Shown here: positions 1 through 11,576 of the stretch, piece after piece
Layout: every line of letters begins with the position of its first letter
Numbering within the stretch: the stretch's first letter is position 1
DNA from: Paracyclopina nana
Lineage: Eukaryota; Arthropoda; Copepoda; Cyclopoida; Cyclopettidae
Assembly: GCA_019096065.1 (NCBI GenBank)
Contig: JAGUCH010000001.1
Location: 4,340,001-4,404,000 of the forward strand
Reading direction: 5' to 3'
Length of the DNA: 64,000 nt
Program-made: the position numbers and the translations under genes
Notes under the pieces: model-generated
The model's input: only the letters and a program-made list of their open reading frames with translations
The model's database searches: none
What the model was told of the DNA's origin: nothing

Positions 1-370
1 TGCCCTAAGATCGGTCCTTTTTTTTATCCTTTTCTTGTTAGACGATGTAAAAGATCCAAAATTCACTGCACGCTCACATCAAGGGATCTTGTAGCACTGA
101 ATTTTGAATCGACTACTCCCTAATCCCAAATGTTTCAACTTTCCCTCCGCTAGGCGTGCTACTTGCGTTTGTTATTGTTATGTTACTGTTGTGAATTTTG
201 TTGAATTCGCGAAAGGTTTGGCGGAAAAAACTCTTCATGTTGTTGCGTCGGAATATTTTATTTTCAGTACTTTCTACTCGTAGTCAGCTGATCCAATGAA
301 GGGAAACTGCGACTAGCTTGTCGCACTGGAAGTTTTTCGCAATTCCTTACCACTTCGGCGTCGGTCTATC
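1..370. other. 5' flank of STUB1
   Basis: No coding exon is seen here. This AT-rich stretch lies directly upstream of the CHIP start codon and must hold its promoter and 5' UTR. No convincing TATA box was identified. Confidence 0.5.
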
Positions 371-1451
371 ATGTCGAAGAATCTCAGTGACAAAGAGCTC
401 AAGGATCAGGGCAACAAGTTGTTTTCGTCCCGTAATTATGACGGAGCTATTGACAGTTACACCAAGGCAATTCTGAAGAACCCCAGTGTTCCGCATTACT
501 ATACCAACAGAGCATTGTGCTATTTGAACCAGAAGAGATGGCCGCAAGCGATCCAAGACTCAAAAATGGCTCTGGAACGGGATCCCAACCTTGTCAAGGG
601 GCATTTTTATTTGGGTAATTTATGCTGCGTTTGCCTTTGTTCCAGCTTGACATCAAGGCCCTTTGTTTCTTTCTTTCTCTGCAGGCAAGGCCTTACTTGA
701 AAGGGACAGCCTCGATGAAGCAATAAAGCATTTACAGCGAGCCAACGATCTTGCCAAAGAACAAAAACTTAACTTTGGAGATGACATAGCCATACAATTG
801 CGAATTGCCAGGAAGAAAAGGTGGAATATTCAGGAGGAGAAGCGTATTCAGCAAGAAATCGAACTTCAAACATACCTAAATAGACTTATTCTCGAGGACA
901 GAGACAGAAAAATAGAGGAACTTAGGAAAACGGGAGAGGATGTCGACTTGCAGGTAACAAGACCAGAGTTTCAGAATTATAGCAGTGTGCGTTGCTTTAC
1001 AACGTTATGCATTAAGGCCACTAATTGAAGCACTTAACTTTTTTCTGATTCAGTCAAGCGCTTGGGCTTTTATTTTGCTGCTTGCAATTGATTAGCGTTT
1101 ATGCTGATTAAGAGTTGGAATTTTCAGGTAGAGCTGGTTGAAATTGACACAGACCGTAGAGTATCAGAAGTCAGTCAGCTGTTTGCTAAAGTCGATGATC
1201 GTAGGCAGAAGAGAGACGTGCCGGATTTTCTTTGTGGCAAAATCAGTTTTGAGATTCTTAAAGAGCCAGTCATCACACCCTCTGGGATTACATACGATCG
1301 TAAAGATATCGAGGAGCATTTGCAACGCGTAGGTCACTTTGATCCAGTGACGCGGACTAAGCTGACTCAAGATCAACTCATTCCCAATTACGCTATGAAA
1401 GAAGTTGTGGACTCGTTCATGCTGGAAAACGAGTGGGCTCACGATTTTTAA
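371..1451 (+). CDS. STUB1: E3 ubiquitin ligase CHIP (TPR + U-box), 3 exons
   Basis: Exons 371-614, 685-953 and 1128-1451 join in phase to a 278-aa protein (human CHIP is about 303 aa). Known role: a cytosolic co-chaperone that binds Hsp70/Hsp90 C-terminal EEVD tails through its TPRs and ubiquitinates clients through its U-box. Seen: an N-terminal three-TPR region starting [10 protein letters not shown], with [18 protein letters not shown] closing the TPR/helical part. A charged coiled-coil follows, then a C-terminal U-box with [30 protein letters not shown] and VGHFDPVTR, all nearly invariant in CHIP. The intron at 615-684 is only 70 nt. The start ATG is the first in frame and precedes the conserved TPR. 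The gene converges on the PGC-1 gene, whose stop lies about 380 bp downstream on the other strand. Confidence 0.97.
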
Positions 1452-1832
1452 ATGAGCTTTTCAATACTATTTTCACAGTGCAAAAAATTATATACGTATA
1501 TGATGATATAGTACGATTTCCTTCCTTATCTTCAGCTTGTTTATGACACATGACAACACAAATCTACATAGAGAAATCGAGAGGTGTAATAATAAATTCA
1601 AGCTGACATTAAATATTATTTATTGCACCTGCTTAGTTTTACATCATCATGCTATTGTTTTATACTCTTTAATTCCTTCGAGATGACAAACGCGTTGTTA
1701 CAGCCATTTATCTCATATAACTACTTCAAAGTCTTCTAATTCCTTTCAAATCAAGACTTGTTCGGATTGATTAAAACTGGTGAGATCTGGACGAAAATTA
1801 CAACAGATGAGGAAAAATACCGGTCACATAGA
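1452..1832. other. Shared 3' intergenic region (STUB1 / PGC-1)
   Basis: No coding sequence is seen. The two convergent genes end 381 bp apart, so this stretch must hold both 3' UTRs. An AATAAA-type signal near 1590 suits the plus-strand STUB1 transcript. Confidence 0.5.
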
Positions 1833-4800
1833 TCACTTTTGAATTCCAGCTCGAGCTTGTTGTAATAGGGAGTCAAAATCGTTGCCACAGTGCCCATAAG
1901 GCCGACGACGACGACTGTCAAATCCAGAATCTGCAAGGAGGAATTGTTGCCGCTCGATTGCATCATAAAATCATAAATTCCAGTTTCAATATCTCACCAA
2001 GATCCGCATATTTTTCCTTGCAAAACGTTCGACGACCTCCAAAGCACAAGTCCACCTTTGGATAGGAAGGGTCATCGTTGCCATGCTCTATTGCAGAAAA
2101 GGCGTCCTTTTTATTGCAGAAAGTAATAAAACCATAATTGTCCCTGCAAAATATTTTATATTATGCCATGCAGAAATGCAATAGAAAAGGAAGAGCTCGT
2201 ACCCTCTATCTCTAAAATGAACGGATATTTCCTCGATGGGGCCGAATGTCTCGAACCTTTTACGGAGGTCGGCTCGAGTGGTGCCCTCAGCAATCTGCCC
2301 CACGTAGATCACTCTCCTCTCTTCGACAGGCCTTTGCTGCGAAGGCTGAGGCAACCTCGAGTCCAAAGGGCTTCGACTACGGTCCTGCAAGCTCGGCTTC
2401 CGCCACGATCGTCGCTTCTTTTGCCGAGGACTTCTCAAATCCGGACGCGAGTCTGACGAAGACGTCGAGGATTGCCTTCGCCTCCTCATGGGAGAAGGCA
2501 ATGGTGGCGAGGCCATCATTGATGATGCCGAGGTCAACGACCTCGTGGCCATTCGATGGCTAATATTCAGATCTGGCTTCACTGAAACTTCAGTACTGGA
2601 GTGGTCTCCACTTGAATTGGAGCTGGAGCTGCGACTTCGGCAAGCCTGTCGGGTCCGCATTCGGCCTTCACTTTCTGAAGGCTGTTCAGCAATTTCGACA
2701 TTCGACGAGGCCAATCTGGCAGATGAGGTCTTCACGATTGCAGCCACTCGTTTCGGTACCCCTTTCACGTAAGCTGGCAATCTGCAATCATAATGAAATC
2801 AATTACATGATCCAATAAAGGACGATGATGCAAAGGCCTAGCTTTTAGACATTGAATAGTAGTTGACAGTATCACAGTCGCTATCCGCTATGGAACGAGT
2901 GAGGGAGCGCGTAAAAGCATTGCGAGTCAACAAAGGAGTGGTATGGATCAAAGTGGGCTATTCACTCTGGGGCCTTGGTCTGCTCTGCGTCATGCCCTAC
3001 GTCCCCTTACAAATGGCAAGTCTAGGCCTAAGCACCGAGGACATTAGTCTCATACTCGGACTCATGCCTCTTCTGATCGTGTTTTTCCTACCAGTATCAG
3101 GTAATATGCGAGGAGCAGTAAAAGTATCCTTAAAATGATCAAGCGCTACTCCGTTCACAAGGGCTCGTTGGTGACATGTTTGGTTACAAATACGTTCTTA
3201 TGCTTGACATAATTGTGTCGTCGCTCGCATTTACGTCCTTCCATTATGTGCCGAGGTACTCGGAAGGACATGTGAAGATCCCTTTTGTCAACATCTCCTC
3301 TGAGGATAATTACTTGGTTTCTGTTCAATGGGCAGTGTGTGACGGGGTGGGCAACGTGGATGTGACCGGCGTGGAAGCATGTGCGCTATCATGGCCAGTC
3401 ACGAGTCAGCCCTCGTTTTTGGCGAATTTGTCACTTTCATTGCATTGTCAAGGGGAAAGCAGCATCATTATGCCTGAAAAGTTGCAATTCAACAACGTCA
3501 CCGAAACGGTCAACGGAACGTTTTGCCAACTCGCGCTGAACTCGACATTCTCCAAAGAAGGTAGCAACAGGAAGATAATCGAGCTCAGTCATCAACATTA
3601 TCTTTCTGTAGGAAAAAATGCAACATATACATGTTCTATTGACGACAGTCTTTTGCCCGGAGATTGTGATTCCTCGGAAGGAAGCTGGGCAGTGACATTT
3701 TGGCTGATGTTTGCACTCTCTTTCCTGTTCAAGGTAGCCAGACTTTGAAATTTTAAAAGTTAGCAGTCAAAATGCATACGTCTGCCAACAGATGCAAATC
3801 AATAGTGGCTTTGCCATTTTGGACGGGGTGAGCGTGCGCGAGGCTGCGAAGCACAACAGCAAGTACTCCTACATAATTTTCTACTCCATATTGGCCCAGG
3901 CCTTGTCCCCGTTCATCTCTGGGTGGACGATCAAGGACCTAGGAGACGGAACCAGTGACTACTCACTCATGTATTATGTCGCGGACGCAATCATGCTACT
4001 AAGCATGATTGTCATTCTATGGAAAGTCAATGTGAAGGTTGAGAAAAGCAGCAGCAACAGCAGCGGGCTTTCTGGGCTTAAAGCGCTGCCTAAACTACTG
4101 AGTGTACCCTCGCTGGTCTTGGCGTTGGGCGTGGCCGCAACTGGACTGCAATGGGGCATGCATGACACGTTTCTCTATCTGTATCTGCAACGCGATTTGG
4201 GAGCCTCGTCGACTTTGCTGGCGAGATTGAGCACGATCGGCTTTGTGTCTCAAGCCCTGCTTCTTCCCTTCAGCGAAAAACTGATCCAGTTCACTGGAGT
4301 GGCCAATGCAATTGTCATCAACTTGGCAGTGGAAGCCGGAAGATTCCTAATCTACTCGTGGATGCAAGTCTCTCCTCCTGCTTATGCAATGTACTTGCAT
4401 GCGCTCGACTTCACGATGTGGTCGTTTTCGTGGGTAGCGATGATCAATTACGGATACCAAATTACGCCACCGACACTCGTGGCTACTATGTCATCCATCT
4501 TGGCTCTGCTTGAATTTATCCTATGTAACATCCTCTTATACTATATGAGATTACTCCAAATACTAGCTAGGACTTTACTTTCAGTCAAAAGCCTGGCGAG
4601 TTTGATAGGGGGGCAATTAATAAGCAAATTGGGGCTGAGCCTCCCCGAGCTGTTTCGAGTGACTGCATTTTTCACGCTTGGAATCGGGGCACTCTACTAC
4701 TTTTTGTACTATTTCATTGCCAGAAGGAGAGAGAAGAGCATCATTGAAGAGCTCGACAGGAGCTACCCAGAACGTTTATCTAAACCGAAGAGTCTATGTA

Positions 4801-7800
4801 CCACAACGCAAGCTTTCATCGGCTGGGATATGGGGACAAAAACGACTAGCTTTTAGTTTTTTGCCATTTTTACGCATATCTACCAAACTGCTTTCCAACT
4901 GAATAATCAGGCTTAATTACAACTTTGCTGTGCCCTCTTGCTTGGCTTCTTTAGCGGACAGCCAGGCAAAAAATGTTACATAAGCGCGTCAAAGACACAA
5001 TTCCTCCTGTTTTTCTCCTTTGCATGGGACAAGCAAAGGAGAAAAAGCACATTAATCAACTTCTCTGACTTTGCCTAGCCAGCAACAAAGTATGCTAGTC
5101 TGTCTAGGTCTGCTTTTAACCTGATCAGTGTTTCAAATTTTGGCCATGATAAAAATGGAATTCTCCCTGAAGCATGCTACAGTTGGTCAAGTGCATTTTG
5201 TAAACTTTTTTGCCAAACAGCATTTGAGAGCTTGGCAAACACACCAACGAGTTTGCATTGAAATATTCCAATTACAGCTGAAGAGCACTCACCAAAAATA
5301 TCTTGAGGTCTTTTCGACAGAAGCATTAATCATTAGCCGAGTGCCCAGAAAGGGGAACAACAACTTGAGAAAGAAACAGGATTGCCTCTATCAAGAACCT
5401 GATTCCGTACAGCAATGCACTTTTGCAGAGAAGTTTGCTCTTACCTGTCGTATGATTTCACTTCTTCTTCGGTCGAAATCGACCTCGAATCCGAGTTGGA
5501 CACATTTATCGTGGTCAGGTAGGGAGGGACTTTACTGTAAAGGTCACTATTCGATCCCGAGGTCATCGAGGACGTCGCGTGGAGGCTGTCACTAGTGTCA
5601 CTTGCGTCTCCGGACTCGAGGCCGCTGTCCTTTCGAGCCGGGCTCGACAGGGGACTCGACACCACGATGTTGTTGCTGCTGCTGCTACTCGACACCTCGA
5701 CAGCAATGGGCATGGGCACGGCCACCTCTGAATGAACTCGAACGATGCTCCTCGAGCTCATCGGCGAGGACACGACGATCGAGGAAGGCTTCGTCACAAC
5801 TAGGCTCGACGAGGCCGACGAAAGGGCTGGCTGAACACGAATCAGAGGCCGTGACGTGGACAGGCTCGAGGCAGCGGCCGTCGTAATGACATTGTTGAGC
5901 CTCTGCTGACCTCGCTTTAATTTGGCCGAGGACGAGCAGTAATCATGGTCAAGGCTAATTTGCACTTGTTGGGGGTTCGAAGTGGTCGTGATCAGTCTCA
6001 GGTGCTTGGTTTTGTTCAGGGAGTTGGCAGCCTCCTGGAACCTCGTGTGATGCTGAGGCTGGACCACGTGGCTTTTGCTGATAATGGAAGGCTTCGTCGA
6101 GATCGAGGCCACCGTGGAGGAATTGACAGCGGAGCTGCAGCCGTTCTCCTTGCTGTTGCTGCTCTCGTTCACCCTGGACGAGTCGCCCCCGTTTTTGTGC
6201 ACCGGCTCGATGATCGCAATTGTCCTCGACTTTTGGGACGAGGCCTTGATTCGCTCAATAATCTCTTTTGGGAGAGCATCCCTGATGCGTTGACTAGGAA
6301 CTGCAAAAATTCCATTTCGAAAAATGCCCAATTGGAAAGTCAGATTGACGTACCTATTCTAGGATGTCTCCTCACGTTGGCGTACTTTGTGGGGTCACCC
6401 GAGGCCGCAGCTGCGGCTGCGGCTGCCGCAAAATGGTTCTGCACAGCCTTGAAAATGTTGGAGGTCTTTTTGGGGCTTGCTTCGTCCAGGTCGCTGCCGG
6501 CCTCGTAGTCCGAGGAGGCCTCTTCAAATTGCTCAAGCAGATTCTCTGCGTCAGTGGCCTCAAGTACTGCAGAAAAGAAAAAAGGGCGACCTGTTAATGA
6601 GCAACTCTTCGCTTGAAACTTGCCGACCTCCAACAATGCATTTGCTGCCAGCCACCAAACTCTTTTACTACCTCCACACACAATTAAGATGTGTCCACCT
6701 CCCTTCAGCAACAATAATCAACATAGCATATGGATACAGCGGAAAAGCTCGGCAATTTTCATATACTGTGAACAAATTTGGAAAACGAAGCAAACGAAAG
6801 CAACGTGTAAATATCGTAGCGGTACAGTATATGGTCGTGTGTCTGTTTGTGCAGTGTGTGTCAGATACTTACTGGCCTTTTTTGAGGCCAAGGCCTTGTC
6901 ACGTGACCAAAGTTCACTTCGCAATGGCACAATGGTAGGCCTCGGCGGACCATGTGGATGTAGGTTCGGATCATGTGAATTGTTGGCTACTGAATAAAGT
7001 GTTTGATAAATGAAAAAGCGCTGCAAAGTAGTAGTACGACAAAAAAATGGATGTGGACACATCAGGGGAAATAAAGAGCAAGACATGCAGTATAAGTGGG
7101 GCAGTAGTAACCTTCATAGGTTTCGAAATGGTCTCCGGGCCCGGAGCTGATGACGATTCCCGCCAAGGCCATTTGGCCAAGAGTCATCTTCGTCTGGCCT
7201 CCGGCCGTCTCGTCCCGAATCGTGGAGAGCTGCTCGTGTTTGGGCTCCGTTTTGATCACACTCAAGGTTGATGAAGGCATGGCCGAAGAGGGGACTGCTG
7301 TCACGGAGGTGTTGCTGGTAGGTGCAACCTCAGATGGCACAAGAGAGTTCATATCCACATCAGGCATTTCAGAGGTCTGCATTTATTTAGAATACCGTTC
7401 AGATAAGACTCATCTTTTTATATTGCTCAAGTACCTGAAGTGTTCCAATGTGATTTTCCCATTCATTGAGCATTTTTTGGAAGTCTTCTCCCATCGAGCT
7501 GTCCAGGTCTCCATCGAGCAAAAGGGGATTGGTTTCGGGCAAGCCCGCATTTGACAAAAGGCTGTGAGAAAAAGTGGATGACATATCTTTTCAAAAATCG
7601 TAATAACTGTTTCCACTCACACATCCTGGTCCCAGGTGTCTAGATTGTCCAGCTTCATCGCCTGATTGTCCGCGTGGCCTCCGTTCAAGAGATTGACGCC
7701 ATCATCGACACAGGATATCGAAGAGGCCGACGAGACGGCTGAGCACTTGTCTTCTGAATCTTGAGCGATCTGGCCAGAGTGAGCAGACCCGTTGGCCAGA

Positions 7801-9120
7801 CACATGGCCATGTCTCCGTGGTGCGAGTCTTCAGCAATGTCAAGAAAGTCATCCTGGAAACGGGAAAATGTAAATAATACTATAATGAAGTGGCCAGAAG
7901 CACGGGAAAACTGCCAAACGGGTGGTTAAGTGACTAAATTAAGAGCGGGAACCTTGTCATCCTGGAAAATGAGGTATTCTGGTGAGATATCACAAATGAG
8001 TGGCCACAGTGGATCATTGTCTGAAGACATAGTATTTTGTATCACAGCACTAATAGAGTGTACAGTTTGCACCACTGGAAAATAGTGTATCTTCTTGGTA
8101 ATCTGGCAAACAGTCAGCAAGCGAGCGAGAGAAAGTTACCTAGTGACGACTGTACTGTCACTGAGGGTACAGAACTTAGCAAAGGCCGACAAAGAAGGCC
8201 GGACACGAGGAGACGAAAGCTTTAGAACGGCGTAAGCCTCTAACTTGGCAAACCCCACGCTCTCTCTCTCTAAGCAATCGGCGGGGAGCTTTTTGCATAA
8301 AACATGCGCACTGCAGCCATGAATTCTGGTAATTCACAATTAGCAACTTCTCGACGATTGGAATAATGTTGCCGTCAATGCGATTCAGTTTCGCGAGCTA
8401 GCGCGTTCAAGTTTTCGTCAACTCGATTCAGAGAAAGCTGTTTCAACTGGAATTTGCCTCGCAATGGAAAATTTCGCTCTCCGATTGTGTGTCAAAAATA
8501 CATTTCCAATACGGTAAAAACACTTACCACGTGGGTGGTGCGCGCGCGCGGGCTATCGTGAAAAACTCCTTTTCGCGAAAGCAGCAGCCCACGCTGAAAG
8601 GACTGGACTTACCTGTAATAAATCAAATTCTCTGGGCTGACTGAAGTTGGTGGGGTCCACTAGCAGCTCGTCCTCCATATCATCCAAAGTGTCCTGGAAG
8701 AGAAATCAATTTATAAATGGGAGGGTGTTGGAGTACATTCTGTGGGCCCGCATGTCATTTTCGCTCATATTTTGAGGCGAGATTATCAAGCCACGTGGAG
8801 AGTTGCCAACAAAATCACATGCTGCTGACTACAGTGTAAACCTTGCCAACGTTTGCTTTCAAGGAAGACAATTTTTAACCTTGTCAAAGGTAAACAGTAT
8901 AATAATAATTATTTCCCGAGGAATTAAGTTTCAGGAAGAAGCTGCGAGGTAGTATCGATTGCGTTTTCACTTTCTCGTGCTACTTCATGAATTCTGACGC
9001 CAACAATAGCGAAAGCTCTTTATTATGTAAGAGGCTCTGTCATACTTCGAGTGGGTTCGGAGCAAAGTCGTCGTCGTCATCGTAGACAAGGCCCGACAAG
9101 GCCATCGTTTCTAGTGTCAT
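1833..9120 (-). CDS. PPARGC1: PGC-1 family transcriptional coactivator (Spargel-like), 11 exons
   Basis: Exons in order: 9046-9120, 8613-8693, 7621-7853, 7435-7561, 7112-7376, 6873-6989, 6354-6566, 5445-6300, 2203-2781, 1998-2143 and 1833-1930. They join in phase to 929 aa. Known role: a nuclear coactivator of mitochondrial biogenesis and energy metabolism genes. Seen: an acidic N-terminal activation region (DDDDDF, then DLDTWDQDVLLSNAG), an Ala run, and the HCF-binding motif DHDYC in exon 8. Ser-rich and Arg/Ser-rich stretches precede a C-terminal RRM. The RRM starts RRVIYVGQIAEGTTRADLRK, continues DNYGFITF, and is followed by the typical FDSLLQQA tail. The exon 8-9 junction spans 2782-5444, an intron that contains a complete MFSD6-like gene on the other strand. 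The family is clear from the RRM plus DHDYC. N-terminal exons 1-2 rest on splice-site reading. A 9-nt in-frame alternative exon near 7953 is possible. Confidence 0.92.
2890..4856 (+). CDS. MFSD6: MFSD6-like major facilitator transporter, nested in a PGC-1 intron, 4 exons
   Basis: Exons 2890-3100, 3162-3733, 3792-4524 and 4585-4856 give 595 aa. The N-terminus (WIKVGYSLWGLGLLCVMPYV, then SGLVGDMFGYKYVLMLD) is the MFSD6-type start of TM1-TM2 with the MFS loop motif. Exon 2 is mostly a large, Cys-containing, N-glycosylation-rich extracellular loop, as in MFSD6/MFSD6L. Exons 3-4 supply the remaining membrane segments and end with a basic cytoplasmic tail. Family role: a plasma-membrane 12-TM protein of poorly defined substrate. 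The start at 2890 is the first ATG before the conserved TM1. The whole gene lies inside intron 8 of the minus-strand PGC-1 gene. The last intron (4525-4584) is 60 nt, divisible by three and free of stops, so its retention would insert 20 residues without a frameshift. The subfamily is confident; the substrate is unknown. Confidence 0.88.
4857..5444. other. Intronic remainder between MFSD6-like gene and PGC-1 exon 8
   Basis: No supported exon. It holds the 3' UTR of the nested transporter and the 5' end of PGC-1 intron 8. The open frame through 5128-5595 has no homology I recognise and runs antisense into PGC-1 exon 8. Confidence 0.5.
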
Positions 9121-11576
9121 CACTGTGCAGCGCAGTTGCAGGAGTATCACATAAAAGTTGTAGTTTGTAGTAGTAGCGTAAACACTGGCGAAATATTTCG
9201 TAGTTTCAGATTTTGTCACTCGTGAAAGACTAGCTTTTTTGATCGCCGTCCTCGCCGTTCGCTCGCGTTATTCGTGACGTGATTGCCGCTCTAGCCAAGT
9301 TTTTGTCGACTACTGCACTGCTTTAAAGCGAAGTGCATGGCAATGCACTGTATATGTAGAGCAGCAAGAAGAAGCTCATGTGACAGAACGACACTTTTCC
9401 CAATTAATATGCTTTGAAAGGCCACTGCGGCCGCATAACTGTTTTAATTACCTTCCCTGCTCTGAATCGAATTGCAGCACTGCCTTCTTCTACATATGGA
9501 TGAAGCACACTTTCTGCCAGAATGACTGATTTGGTGAAGGTAGTAGGACATGTGCATGGAAACCTGCATGCCAGTGTGTTCTGCTTTGAACTTGCTTGCA
9601 GTGGTGGAGGAGGTGGTGGTACTACTACTGTATACTATACGCGCATAGAAACAGGTTTTTCCTATCACCAACCAGAGCTGCTGCTGCATAGCTGAAGCAA
9701 GGTTGGACAAAGTGTTTTGCTCTGAGCAATTTTGGCCCAATAACAGCTAGACGCAAATGGGCAAACAGTGAAGACATGTTCGTCTAGCTACTTTAATCAC
9801 CCTTTGATCTTTTATCGACATATACTATTTCCATACAAAAAGGGCGAGCAAACAGCGGCGGCATGCATGCAGCTTTAAAACGATTTATCATGTAAAATCT
9901 CCTCATGGGAGAAAAACACTTGCTCCTGTTCAATCAATTTCTCCATGCACACATCAATATACACACGAGGGATAAACAATAGCAACGAACGCCACCCGCG
10001 TGCTCATATGTTACGTAACAGGTCTGTCAGGGCGGAATAGGGCGAAAAATGGGCCTAAAACGGCTCAAAAGCCGGATGACTTTGACTTGCCCTCAAATGC
10101 CACAAGGCCTGCTATAGCTGCTGCTGTAGCTGCGCAGCTTTTCAAATTTCCCTCACTCTCCTTGCGAGCAGAGCGGAGCCTAGAGTCAAGTAAAGCAAGG
10201 TAACTCACAAGATTTCGACCTTCACCGGGGCTGCAAAGGGTGCACGGGGTCCTTGTCGGGGTTGACAGTCAGTCGAGAAGGCCGGTTATGCGAAATAAAG
10301 GCCGCAATTTCCGGCTTTTCAGGCCAGGCTTTTGAGGGCTTGAATACGAAGTCGGCTGCGGCAGTTATAGCTACTGTACAGACTCGTCACGTGTCAGCCT
10401 TTCCTGCTTCCTTGCCCGCCGACTGCAAAACCACGCATCGAAAACCAAGTCGGGGCTCAAAGAAAGCTCCCGGGATTTCCACTTTACCAACTTTTGCTCT
10501 GTGACAGCTCCTCTTTATTTATTCTTTCAATTTGTCATGGTGTATGAAGGCATCGGAGCTTGGAATAAATGCGTCTTAAAGGGAGTTTTTCCGTTTTGAA
10601 GTCTTCATTAGTTGCCTTAGAAAATGAGGCTCGCTACTCGCTCTCCACTTGTAACCGTGCAAACCGGCCTTTGCAGATTTCCATGCTCTTTTCCAGGTCC
10701 CATCGGGCTCTCTACCATTCATAAGCAGATTCATAATAAATTATTTCTCTTTTCTCCACAATAGAATAGCTCCTCCTGGTCGACAAGTGCCATTCATTAT
10801 TATAATCTAAGCGCATGGAAAGGTTGCGCGGCTGATGTTGCATAATTGTTGCTCACTTTATATAACCTCAACAATAAAAAGGTACCTTCATGGTATTCTT
10901 AGAAGGTCGTGCCTAGTATTGTGTTAATATAGTATTTTCTCGGAGGAATGTCAAAAGGCAGCTTTTCGGCTGCGATGAATGCATAAAGTGCATTTTTGCT
11001 CCACTTTTTCAGCTTCTGTTTCATTGACCTAATGCAAATTCTACAACGTTAAGTGCATCACAAGCAAAAAAAAGGCAGCGCGAGAAATGGTGCCAACAAT
11101 GTATCATAAGAAATGAAGATTTATTAGAGCTGTCGGCAAAGTTTGAAAATGCATTTGCACATTTAAACTTGAAAACTGCGTGCGTGTGTTGCTAGATACT
11201 ACTTCAGTTGTACATATAGCGTTAATGTGCGTCAAAAGGGAAAGGCCTGGTCTTTTATGTAGCGCAGGCAATAAATTCCGTAATGCAAGGGATGCCTGAA
11301 AAACTTAGATAGCCCCACCATCCTAGAAAGCAGTGGCTCGATCCCAACATAACTGCAATATGTATATTTTTAAACACAGTTTTAAAAAGTTACAACTGTC
11401 AATGCGTGATTGCAATTGAATATGGAACTAAGTTTCATCAGTAGAAAAAGTATTGGTGAATGAGTGCAGGTCACATTTGGTCATTGTTTCAAGAAGGGCT
11501 ACTGCTATGTACCCATTATTGGAGTATGGCTTACATTACACTTAGAGCTTGCGAAGAGTGAGGACGCCACTCAAAA
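9121..11576. other. Intergenic region upstream of PGC-1 and SLC18-like genes
   Basis: These genes diverge, so both promoters should lie here. I see short simple repeats (a GGT/ACT run near 9600-9635) but no exon with recognisable protein similarity. Open frames of 67-98 codons lack splice-supported continuity. No RNA gene was recognised. Confidence 0.45.
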
